64,000 nucleotides of DNA. It comes from Buxus sempervirens. Its lineage: Eukaryota > Streptophyta > Magnoliopsida > Buxales > Buxaceae. This document shows, in pieces, positions 10,232 through 20,489 of the stretch (position 1 is its first letter; each line of letters starts with the position of its first letter). The translations under genes and the position numbers were made by a program. Location: assembly GCA_947561395.2 (NCBI GenBank), contig OX387186.1:8173888-8237887 (forward strand), written 5' to 3'. The notes below the pieces were generated by a model. It did not search any database. It was not told where the DNA came from and worked only from the letters and a program-made list of their open reading frames with translations.

Positions 10232-13217
10232 TGTCACGCCTCAAAATCCATCACTTGTATAATGTTACAAGGTATAGGGCCGGAATACAACCTTGCTCTT
10301 AAGCGATCTCCAAAACTCATTTAATCTCATTAAATACTAAATATAAATATTATTTTTGCAATAATGTTCAGGGTTGCGACGAAAAAAAAAATATCTCATT
10401 AACAAAACTAAGGATTAATATGTGAGTTTAACTAATTTATCTGAATAACATATAACCTCCATTAAAAATTCAATACTCAACTAGAAACAAATAAAAATAT
10501 TCAATGCCCAAATCAAATACAATTATCCAAGCTATTCCCTTTGCTTCATTTGCACAGTCTTGTGGTTACCTAAAAATAAGGGGTGAGTTTTTACGACTTA
10601 GTAAGTAGGGCTAATATTCCCTACATGATTACATGCTTCAAAAATCAAATCTTTAATTATGTCATATATAAGCTTAGTATAAACTAGCAAGACACCATTA
10701 CAAAAATAACATTTGTAATATTAACACATATCAATCAATTACAAGGTAAGAAAAACAAACATCAATGATATTAAGAAAGTAACTCTTAGTGATAACAAGA
10801 TTACAAAACAATTTTCCACTTAATAATAAAATTAACACAAAAATATCAACTATGCCAGTCTGTAAACTAAGCACAGCTCCCTAATCATAGCATTTTTATG
10901 TAAACACAATACAACTGAGTCGTGCTGTCTGAGTAAACCGCTCAGATCCAGTACATGCCTGTCGAGTCACTGTTCAGTTCCAACGCATGTCTGTCGAGTC
11001 ACTGCTCAGTTCCCATAACACGCTCGATCAACAAACGTATACACGACAATTTCCGAAGATATCGATATTGTTAACCAAAGCAATACAAGGCCACAACACT
11101 CACATATACAATGCAAGCAACCTGATTAAGGCTAACAATACAAAACTAATTCACGAGGAATTTTATATAATTCAAACCCCAAGTTTATACCACCTAAAAT
11201 AACCTTTATTACCAAAAGAAGTCTCATTAATCTACATGGTTACTAATTGCCAATGAGTAATTTCTATTCAATCCACATTCAAGTGAAACGGTGAATAAAT
11301 AATAGTAAAAATTCCATTAATACAATAGTCGATCATGACTAAGCAAACCATTAAATAGTCCTAAACATCTCATAATAATAAAGCATTAGGCCTTTAATTG
11401 TTCTATTTATTAGTTTCTTTTAGAATCATTTACAAACCTACATAGAAGCTACAAGGACAATTTAATTACCCAATTAATGACAAACACCTTGAACATGAAG
11501 CTTTATATATGTATATAAGCAGGTGCTTTTACATAAGCCAATACTCCATACTAACACATGGTTTCTGCAATAATGACTTAATTCTCAATACATCAACAAA
11601 ACACCAATTGTAATGAAATCATCACCATTATAATATTATACAAATAGAATAAAAGGAATTTCTTCTATAAATATAAAACATTAAGAAGAAACCATCATTG
11701 CACTGATTTTGTAATATAAATAAACTATAAGAATTCACCAAGACATCACATGGCTTCACCGTAGGTGTCGTGTGATGCTTGGTTTAAAGCAAACTAACGC
11801 CGGACAGAATAACGATTATTCTGCAGGCTAGTTCGAATAGATAATTAACAGGGAAGAACACAAGCAATTTGCCCAAAAACACAGAGAAATCGTCTCTGAG
11901 ATTCAACTGAATATTATTTAATCAAGTAATACTAAATTTAGTCCACAAGCCGAACTTTATAGCAAAAAATCGTCTGTATTGGAAAGTTACTAAAAGCGGA
12001 AAAATCCCCTAAAGCATGCCTAAATGAAATACATAATAAAATAAGCAACCTGTGAAAAATCTAGCCCAAATCGGGTTAAAAATCACTTCATAATTGACAA
12101 ATGAAATATTACCAGAAATAGCAAAAAATAACTAAAAATAGTGATTCGGAGGGGACAACAATGGAATTTGAGGTCGGAAAAGATGCACACCGACTAAAGG
12201 CGGTGTCCACGGTGTGCGCGCCGAAAATAGCTTTTCGAATTGGGGTTATATGCGCGATTCCGATACCCGTAGCCAAAATTATGGCCAAAATACTAAAACG
12301 CATTCAAAATTGCCCCAATTAGAAAGATATCACAATCACTTCTTGCCTTTGCAATGATCTACCAACTCATGGTATTTCAGCGCCATTAATGTGCAATCTA
12401 ACAGCTTAGCATCATCTGTCTCGGATCCCCTTACATCACAAATCATGATTTACACGAGACAAATTGAAACCCACCAAAAGTCGTCCAACACATCATTATT
12501 TCTCTATAATGATTATTGTTTTTTTTTTTACTAAAAGAAATTTTAAAGAAACCATAACTCAATCGTCTAATGTAAGAACCCAATTACTTAAACTCTTCCA
12601 CTAAAAGACAAAATAAGAGAACCCATAATTCAATCATCATAACGCATAACCCAATAACTGAACAAGTCGTCAATATAGCTTTGAACAACAAAAAAATATA
12701 AAATAAAAATAAACAATTGCATAGAATAATGACAAAACGTTAAATCAAAACCACTCATAGACTCACGGTAATTCATGAATCATTAAAGAAACTAACAAAA
12801 CAAATTAAATATTAGGGTTTTACAGATTGTTTCGGCATGTAAACCTAAAATATTTTAATTCTTTCATAGATTTTGAATGTATGCATCCATGGAAAAAATA
12901 TTAATCGAACTTACCTTCCCATTGTAGAATTTAATTTGAAGAAGATGAGATAGTTCCTTGTCTTTCTCTCTTCCCCTTTCAGGATTTTTTATCTCCTACG
13001 ATTGAATGAGGGAAAGATGAGAATTAGGGTTTTCCAAATCCCTAACTTAACAGAGAAAAGACAAAATTAACTCATTTCCTAATTATTTGTATATGGTGAG
13101 TGTGTAGGCACACTAGACCCTGCACAACACCAATTAGTAGCCCCTATTCTATGGACTTGACCGAGTCAATATCTTGACCGAGGTCAATCACTAATTTATT
13201 TTGATTGGGTCTCCACA
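10232..13217 (-). mobile_element. Chromovirus (Tekay/Del-like) LTR, split by an insertion
   Basis: On the minus strand it begins TGTGGAGACCC just after a polypurine tract (AAGGTGGGGAGA) that follows the chromodomain, and ends GGCGTGACA at 10232. About 740 bp in the middle (11795-12540) belong to another retroelement, leaving roughly 2.2 kb of LTR, a plausible size for this clade. It contains the segment ACTAAGTCGTAAAAACTCAC near 10580-10605 (reverse complement). Continuity of the two LTR parts is inferred from their matching ends, not from an intact second copy. Confidence 0.65.
11795..12540 (-). mobile_element. Ty3/gypsy fragment: pol tail plus LTR
   Basis: The reverse complement of 12339-12470 matches the tail of the pol frame at 3120-3234, including GGGGATCCGA and the CACATTAATGGCGCT region. 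11795-12338 matches the LTR at 3232-3775 and has the same 544-bp length. The upstream coding part is missing, so this is a truncated copy in opposite orientation that appears to sit inside the long chromovirus LTR. Confidence 0.85.
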
Positions 13218-13235
13218 ATCTCCCCACCTTATGGA
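13206..13235 (-). other. Polypurine tract and LTR start
   Basis: The minus strand reads AAGGTGGGGAGATTGTGGAG. The purine run is the expected second-strand primer and the LTR starts at TGTGGAGACCC. Confidence 0.7.
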
Positions 13236-13319
13236 AATTTCGTCCCCAAAATTGTGGATTAACAAGTAATACAAATAACAACCAATATACAATTAATAGA
13301 CACATACCTCATCAGAAAA

Positions 13320-14455
13320 GAAAATTTGGATACTTTGCTTTAATTTCTTCTTCTAATTCCCAAGTTGCTTCAGACTCATTATGGTTGCTCCATAGTACCT
13401 TCACAAGAGATTTAGTTTTCCTCCTCATAGTGTGATCCTTTCGATCAAGGATTTGAACCGAAACTTCTTCATAAGAGGTATCAACTCGAAGTGGCAGGGA
13501 TTTTCAATCTACTATACCATTTGGATTTGGAAAGAATCTTCGTAACATGGAAACGTGAAAAACGTTGTGAACTGCTGACAGCTTAGCAGGCAAGTCCAAT
13601 CGATACGCTACCTTTCCAACTCTTTCCATTATTTCAAAAGGCCCAATATAACGAGGTGTTAATTTTCCTTTTTTCCCAAATCTAAACACCCCCTTCATAG
13701 GTGATACCTTTAAGAAAACATAATCACCTTAAAAAAATTCCAACTCCCTCCTTCGCCGGTCTGAATAATTTTTTTGGCGACTCTGAGCTTCCAATAATCT
13801 TTCTCTGATCCTTTTGATATTATCTGAAGATTCCTATACTAGTTTTGGGCCTAACAAGGCATTCTCACCCACTTCAGTCCAGCACAACGGAGATCTACAA
13901 GGTCTACTGTACAAAGCTCAAACGGGGCCATACCAATACTAGCCTGATAACTATTGTTGTAGGCAAACTCAAGTAAAGGAATATGGCTGTCCCAATTTCT
14001 TCCAAAATCAAGTACACATACCCTCAGCATATCTTCCAAAACTTGATTTACTCTCTCAGTCTGCCCATCAGTTTGTGGGTGGAAAGCTGTGCTGAAATTC
14101 AAATGAGTTCCCAAAGCCTTATGGAGACTTTTCCAAAACTGAGAAGTGTATTTAGAGTCTCTATCAGAAACAATAGTAACGGGAACACCATACAAACGAA
14201 CAATTTCCTTTACATACAACTTCTCCAATTCATCCATGGAAATATTTGACTTCACAAGCAAGAAATGAGATGTAAGTCTATCTACTATGACCCATATAGC
14301 ATTATGATTATCTCGTGTTCGAGGCAACCCTGAGATGAAATCCATGGAGACAATTCCCACTTCCAATGCCCTTAATAACGAGGTAGTTTGGTAACTACCT
14401 ACACAATATTCTTCTTTCTTTTTGCGAAGTGCATCACACATGCCTTCCCCTAGTA
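13320..14455 (-). pseudogene. Chromovirus integrase and chromodomain, broken
   Basis: On the minus strand from 14441: an integrase core (MDFISGLPRTRD; VSDRDSKYTS; FHPQTDGQTERVN), then a GPY/F module (RYIGPFEIMERVG, near 13650) and a chromodomain-like end (YEEVSVQILDRK ... EATWELEEEI, about 13320-13480). The chromodomain, the QILDRK motif and the following GGGGACGAAATTTCC segment point to the Tekay/Del chromovirus lineage. The reading frame is broken by a shift after MAPFE and by stops near 13840, 13730 and 13503. Protease, RT and RNase H are absent, so the fragment is 5'-truncated at about 14455. Confidence 0.9.
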
Positions 14456-14469
14456 TTTAATTAAAGGGT

Positions 14470-14885
14470 TTCCAACTTGAGAAATGTATACTTACCTCTC
14501 TTTGGTTTCAGACAACTGTACTTACCTTCTATTTTTGTTGTCTACTTTATATCTTTCCCTTGTGTAGAGATTTAATTAAAATTTGAGTGTGTTTTGACAA
14601 ATTTACCTTTCTTTAAATACAAAAAGTATAAGATTTTGAGTTTTTTTTATTGAAAAATAAAAATTTTAAAGGTTTAAAAGTCTTAATAATCAATTTAAAA
14701 ATCATGAGTTATTTTATTATTTAAATTTTTAAAATTTTCTTATTTCAAATAAAAATTTGATAAGGGATAAAATAGTCAAATTATGTTTTATAAGTCTGAC
14801 CAGAGAGGTAAGTGTCTTTTACAGAATCCTCAGAAGGGGTATTTGTAGTTGTTAGAAACCATAAGAGAAGTAAATGCAATTTTCT
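14470..14885. mobile_element. Foldback element (MITE-like)
   Basis: TACTTACCTCTCTTTGG near 14490 pairs with the reverse complement of sequence near 14840-14880 (ACTTCTCTTATGG on the minus strand). A second inverted match (ACTTACCTCTC / GAGAGGTAAGT) lies near 14803. The core is very AT-rich and has no coding capacity. The ends are not sharp. Confidence 0.5.
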
Positions 14886-15085
14886 TCTCTCCCTTCAACT
14901 GGATTATCGTTTTTGCAGTTGTTAGAAATAGTGATTCATATTTTGGGTCTAAGGGGGGAGGAACCTGAGGGGCCTTGTGGGCGAAGCGTAGTGAAGAATA
15001 ATGGGGTTTGGGGTATTTTTGAGATTTCAAAAATACTAGATTTAGAGTTAGGTATATATATATATATATCATGTAATAACCCTAA

Positions 15086-15863
15086 GGCTGCGTTTGGATA
15101 GCCGGAATAGTTCGGAATTTGCATGAAAATGAACTTTCCGTCAAAATGTGTGCGTTTGGATAGCCGGAAAGCGTGGGTCCCACAGAAAACGAAATCAGTC
15201 AAACCCCTTTCAACGCCCTTTTTGCTTGGTTTCATTTTCCGACCAAAATGGTCGGATTTTGTGGGAAAACAAAATATGACTTGCATTTTTACCTATTTGC
15301 CCCCCATTTTTTTTTAAAACCCTCTTTCTTTAGTGTTTTATATTTAAGTAAAAAATAAAAAAAATAAGGATTGGGGTGTTGTGTGTTCTTCATTTAAAAT
15401 AAATAAATAAAAGTAAAAAAAGGGGGTGAAGTGTTGCATGTATTTTATTTAAAAAAAGTAAGTAAAATAAATAGGGGTTGGGTTGGGTTGTTGCTTGTTT
15501 CCTATTAAAAAAATTTTAAGTAAAAAATTAGGGGATTAGGTTGCGTGTCCCTTATAAAAAAAGGATATATATATATATATATACGGGATTACTAATATAT
15601 TATATATATTAAAAAGATTAAGTTTATTCATAAAAAGAGTTAGTGTTTACTGTATTTTTGTTTTCAATTTTATATAGACAAAATTAAAGGGTAAAATAGG
15701 AAAAGGTAAAACACAATAGGATTTTCCACCAGTTTTCATAAATTTTCCGGATGCATCCAAACACCTTTCAGGAAAGTTAACTTTCAATTTCCGGAATATT
15801 ACTTTCTGGCATATTACTTTCCCAATTGACTTTCCAACTTAATCCGGCTATCCAAACATAGCC
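15086..15863. mobile_element. MITE with 21-bp TIRs and TAA target duplication
   Basis: The left end GGCTGCGTTTGGATAGCCGG and right end CCGGCTATCCAAACATAGCC are near-perfect inverted repeats, flanked by TAA on both sides (15083-15085 and 15864-15866). A 3-bp TWA target and non-coding content fit PIF/Harbinger-type (Tourist-like) MITEs. A second internal copy of the terminal motif occurs near each end (GTTTGGATAGCCGG near 15153; CCGGATGCATCCAAAC near 15748). Confidence 0.85.
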
Positions 15864-17098
15864 TAACTGAAAGTTTAATGAACATTGTCGAGCCACTTTA
15901 AAATCTGAGTGTTCTTGTTCTTGTTCTTCTCTATTTTAATATTCACGTTGCACGATTCACAACAGGAATGAAAGCTGAATCGAATTCAAGGGATGAAACT
16001 GGCTAAGCATCTTGGCGTAGTAGATTGTTGAACGAGGGAGATACTAAATCGTTACTCTACATTATTCACAATCTTTTGACCCATATCACAGAGTTTTCAA
16101 AAGTCTAATTCCTTTATGTCAATCGTGAAGACAATACGGCCGCAGATTTTTTTAGCTAATTTTTCTTTTGATCACTTTCATAAACGGGTCAAAAGATCTC
16201 CTCCTCCGTCGCCTGCTATTTCTGCTTATATGGTGGTTCGTTATTAATAAAATATTCTTTCCGTCAAAAAAATTGAATAGTTAATATAGGATACCTTGCA
16301 CCTAACGGGGCCACAAAAGAATTTTGATTCCGGACGGGCCCCACAAAAGAATTTTTTGCTGATCCTTTCATGTTTTCTTCCATTTCATGCAGACTGACTC
16401 TCTTCTCCCTTCCCAAGTTGCGAAGAAACAAATATATTCTTTCCTTTCTTGTTTTTTTGCTGATCCTTGCTTGTGTTTTTCAACCTTTCTCAACATCATC
16501 ATATCTTTAATTATATTTAGAGGACATTTTTAATCAACAGAAAGGTCGAATATTTTTTTTTTCCAAGGATAGAGTGGAGGTTTGAACCTAGGATTTCGGT
16601 GTTAACCTAAGTCTTTAATATCATATAAAACACCAATCCTATTAAAAGCTTCGGCTAATAATAAAGGTGAACTTTATATATTTAATTATATTCCTAATAT
16701 GATTTAACTTAATGCAAGGAAAGTTATACTTTTAAATATTTGGTTCAGTTTGGTTTGTTTTATTTAAAACATCAATCGAACCAAAACTAATTCGGTTTGT
16801 GGATTTTAAAACCAAAACTAGTCCAAATTCGGTTTGGATAGGTGGGTTCTACCTTTTAAAAGAACCAAGTTGCATGTATAAAATTTTTTTTCTTCGGTAA
16901 TTAATCAACGCCACCATTCTAATCTAAAGGGCTTTGCAGCTTCGTTCAAATTTCAACAAATTCACCGCAGGCCGACACGCGCACCACCTCTTCACAAAAC
17001 TCCAGCCACCGCCTGACACACTACAGCTGCGTTCGGAGCCTTCCCTTCTCACAAAAGTCCAGCATGCAACCATCTAACAGACTTACCACTTTAAAATC
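15864..17098. other. No gene recognised
   Basis: Noncoding. It holds a GGTTTGAACCTAGGATTTC segment near 16580, a motif common in plant dispersed repeats, and a GGTTCAGTTTGGTTTG-type repeat at 16740-16850. No protein motif is seen. Confidence 0.4.
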
Positions 17099-17456
17099 GG
17101 GGAAATTGGTTTTTGGTGATATTTTTTAAAATAATTCAGATTCAGTCGAATAATTCTTAAAAATTAAAAATTAATAATCCTTTTTTAAATAATTAAGATT
17201 TAGTGTTATTTTACGACAGAAAGACACTTTCTTCCAACTATGCCCTCAGAGGACTTTAAAAACTTTTTCATTCATTTAAGTACAAGTGAAGTTTGCAAGC
17301 CTTTTTGAGGGTATTTTTGAAAGGAAATTTTCATGAAAAGTAAATTGACGCTTAATCCTGATTCTTTAAAAAATATTACTAATTCCTAATTTTCAAGAAT
17401 TGACCTACTAAATCTGAATTATTTTGATTAAGTATAAGTAAAAACCAATTTTCCCC
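17099..17456. mobile_element. Foldback element, AATTAATTTTTAGTG-like family, copy 1
   Basis: The left end GGGGAAATTGGTTTTTGG pairs with the right end CAATTTTCCCC, and the inner AATAATTCAGATTCAGT pairs with ACTAAATCTGAATTATT. It resembles 25993-26422 and 36118-36358 in the order of its motifs (AGATTTAGT, AAAATAATT). Confidence 0.6.
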
Positions 17457-17826
17457 TTAAAAACACAACCAAAGGGATGTCAAATCATGAACCCATTGAT
17501 CACCGCCCGATCTTTATCGTGTAGTTGACAATCATTTGACCGACTGTAAAACCCAGATAACCACAACACACCAAAACCATCTTCTTTCACCGGGTTCAAT
17601 TAGAGTAATAATCACAAACAAACACCGCCATGGACAAAAGCTGCAAACCGACAAAAACATTAAAAGGTTTATAACTTGGAAGAAGCCAGAATTGATTTCA
17701 GTAAAGCACCCCCAACTCAAATTTAAAGCCTGAATGAACTTGGTACATTTAACGAGCGAAGTCCATCTTCTCCTTCCGAGTACAGTAGTGCGTTGAACGA
17801 TTCTTTTAGCACCGGAAAGAAAGCCA
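17457..17826 (+). promoter_or_regulatory. Upstream region and leader of the PYL gene
   Basis: About 370 bp separate the foldback element at 17099-17456 from the PYL start codon. No clear TATA box was identified, and the ORFs here on both strands lack domains. The element therefore lies within the likely promoter-proximal region. Confidence 0.35.
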
Positions 17827-18414
17827 ATGCCCCTCAACCCAATTGTCTGGAATCCAAACCACCAAGACCCACCTCTGAAAAAACCCACCACCACACTTGA
17901 AATGGTGAGTCGCTACCACACCCACGTCCTCTCACCCCACCAGTGCGGCTCGTGCCTTGTTCAAGTCATCGAAGCACCGCTTCATCTGGTCTGGTCTTTG
18001 GTTCGTCGCTTCGACTGCCCGCAAGGCTACAAGGGCTTCGTGAAGAGTTGCTCGATGAGAGACGGCGATGGCGGCGTCGGCAGCGTACGTGAGGTGCATG
18101 TTGTGTCTGGTTTGCCTGCGGGGACGAGCATCGAGCGACTGGACAAGATGGACGATGAAGCTCACGTTACGGGGTTTAGCATCGTTGGTGGTGATCATCG
18201 GCTGGAGAATTATCACTCGACAACGACAGTGCACAGAGAAGAAGAGAAGGAAGAAGGCGGGAGAACGGTTGTGGTGGAGTCTTATGTGGTCGACGTTCCA
18301 CTGGGGAGTACAAAGGAAGAAACTTGTTTGTTTAGTGATACCATCATAAAGTGCAACCTCAGGTCTCTAGCAAGAATAACAGAGAAGAATCAGAAGATGG
18401 AGATGAAGAATTGA
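17827..18414 (+). CDS. PYR/PYL/RCAR abscisic acid receptor, PYL4/5/6-like
   Basis: A 195-residue START-fold hormone receptor. When it binds abscisic acid it closes over the ligand and inhibits clade A PP2C phosphatases, releasing SnRK2 signalling in cytosol and nucleus (family knowledge). Seen: the conserved lysine in GFVKSC (K73, equivalent to PYR1 K59); the gate loop SGLPAG at 94-99; the latch GGDHRL at 121-126; and the C-terminal helix region [10 protein letters not shown] followed by [13 protein letters not shown]. It has a single exon, as expected for the intronless PYL4-6 group, and the MPLNP start fits that group. Length is normal. The key residues I can check are intact, so it is probably functional. 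Which PYL number it corresponds to needs a tree. Confidence 0.93.
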   Translation: MPLNPIVWNPNHQDPPLKKPTTTLEMVSRYHTHVLSPHQCGSCLVQVIEAPLHLVWSLVRRFDCPQGYKGFVKSCSMRDGDGGVGSVREVHVVSGLPAGTSIERLDKMDDEAHVTGFSIVGGDHRLENYHSTTTVHREEEKEEGGRTVVVESYVVDVPLGSTKEETCLFSDTIIKCNLRSLARITEKNQKMEMKN

Positions 18415-19096
18415 AGATGAGGATGAAATGAATGCACTTCTAACCTTTTGTTGATCTTTTGAGATCTTTTTCATTGGGGTTTTTTCCCCTTTTTTTTGCC
18501 CCTTTTGTGTTACATGTGATTAAGGAATATCGTTTTTGTTTGTTGTTGACTTGTACATACAATTGATGTTGAGTCTTGTTTATACGGCTAACTACAGTTG
18601 GGCTTTAACTGTCTCTTGGTTACTCCAGTCTCGTGCTTCTCGTTCTCGAATTTGTTTCTCTTGTTTTTTAGTCGGCAAAGTAGACTTTGGAAAAAAAATC
18701 AAGACAACTCTCAGGCTTTATCTTGTGTTTGATCCTTCCGGGTGTTGCCATAGGGCTTCCTACAGAATTGAGGGTTGGGCTGTCAGAGCCGTAATTACCG
18801 AATTGACTCCACACGAATGTACGATTCTTGCAAGTGGCGGATATAATTGTCTCAATCCTTGGATAACCCGCCGGCTGCCGTAGGGGATTTAATCGTTATA
18901 TTTCTAGCCTCCAAACTCTATGAGAGTAACCCGCAGTAGACCACCACTTCCCTTGTTTAGTTTGTGTTTTCAGCGAGTCAAAATCCTCTCTGACATCCGG
19001 CAACTGCAAATCTGAATTGTCGGGTTCCGTGTCAATTGAAATTCTGTAAATCTTTTATCTAGATTTCTTGTGTGATATTTCACAAGATTGTTTCAT
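18415..19096. other. 3' flank of the PYL gene, no other gene recognised
   Basis: A T-rich stretch begins about 50 bp after the stop and is the likely 3' UTR. The ORF at 18536-18883 has no recognisable domain. Confidence 0.4.
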
Positions 19097-19220
19097 AAAT
19101 GTAATTTTTTTTAACTGCTCTAAAAGTCACGTGGCATAATCATGTGATGTTTCTGTGTAAATGTAATTTTTTTAGATGCTTTAAAAGTCATGTGGCATAA
19201 TCTTACATGATCCACGTAAA
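19097..19220. repeat. 62-bp imperfect tandem duplication
   Basis: AAATGTAATTTTTTT followed by CT(C/T)TAAAAGTCA(C/T)GTGGCATAAT occurs twice, with starts at 19097 and 19159. Confidence 0.7.
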
Positions 19221-20489
19221 AAGTCTCAGATAAAAAAGATCCATAGGATTTCAACTCGCTGCGTGCTCAGGCTTACTCGAAATTATGAGGTTGTGGCGTT
19301 AGAGAAGGGCCTCCCTCACGCCACCCGAAACGTCAAGTCGAGCCATGGACCTTCTGTGTTTGAAAACCTCGTTACCAACCCAGAAAAATTCCGTAGTTAT
19401 TCTGAATCTCTGAGTAGGCTTGGCCACAATTATTAGCGGTTAGGGTTTATCAATTAGATCTCTGTCGTGTTGCCCTCACCAACTTGGATTGATGACGTTC
19501 CTGGTATACTCATCCTATTGATTTTGGGGCGCTGATTATTCATTTAAATCCTGAGTCCCAAGTGGCTTTGAACGCTGTAAATTTCCCAAGCTTCTGTAAC
19601 TGAAGCTCAACAACTTGTCATTGAGTCCAAAAGCGATTGTTTGGGGGATAACGACTTTGAACGCCGAAGCCGCTAATGTCTATAGGCTGCCGCTTGGGGA
19701 CGGCGTGAACGTTAAACGTACGAACAAAAAACTAAGGCCAAAAAAAAAAAAAAAAAAAAAAGGGTACGTTTCCTTGTCGCGATGGTTAATGACATTGCTG
19801 GAATTCAGATTGTTTTTTCTGCGTACTATGATATATCCTAATCCTGTTATTCTAAAATCAGGGACGAGGAGGTTCGATTTAGTTCCTGGCCTAATGGTTC
19901 AACCATCTGGCTTGGTAGACCGCACTTTGATTTTATTTCATCAAGTTACATGCTTAAACGTTACTTCAAAAGCTTCAAGATTTATGGAGACTTCATTGGT
20001 TAAGCACTTAACATTTAGAATTGTAACAACATTGCTACATATACTGATGCGATTGTATTGGCGGCTGGTATCAGAGCAGACTGGTCTTGGTTTCAAGTCA
20101 TGAAAGAGCGACCTATAGATTGGATTAAAACGCCTTAGCATTATATATGGACATTGTGCTAGGTAAATTTAACCACTTTTTGTCTATATGCCATGCCCAT
20201 TTGGAGGACATATATTGAATCTATCATGTCGAAAATGATAAAGCTCAAGTGGGGCATACGAATGAAAAACATTTTGCATTCATAATTGTCAAATTCCATA
20301 ACATGCCTATTCAGGATACATAATCAAGCACATTCCTCTAAAGTATTTCATGGACAGTTTATTGAAGCAGATTGCTAAGGATCCCTTAAAGCACAAACCA
20401 ATTTTATCAGTCTAAACCCCTTTTTTAATCACCAGAATCACTTTCAAGTAAAGTTCTCCAACCTACAAATGACTTCCATTTGCCGGGCA
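19221..20489. other. No gene recognised; poly(A) tract and PBS-like 13-mer
   Basis: Contains a run of over 20 A at about 19740-19762, and TGGTATCAGAGCA at 20066-20078 that matches the initiator-Met primer site of plant LTR elements. No LTR end (CA) precedes it and no pol sequence follows. The 162-codon ORF spanning the A tract shows no domain. The last few hundred bases include the 3' flank of the amidase gene. Confidence 0.35.

Noticed and set aside
20066-20078. TGGTATCAGAGCA as the start of an LTR retrotransposon interior
   Set aside because: The preceding bases do not end in CA or resemble an LTR, and nothing pol-like follows. A 13-mer alone is weak.
19615-20103. 162-codon ORF across a poly(A) tract
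   Set aside because: The lysine run comes from the A tract, and no domain is visible on either side.
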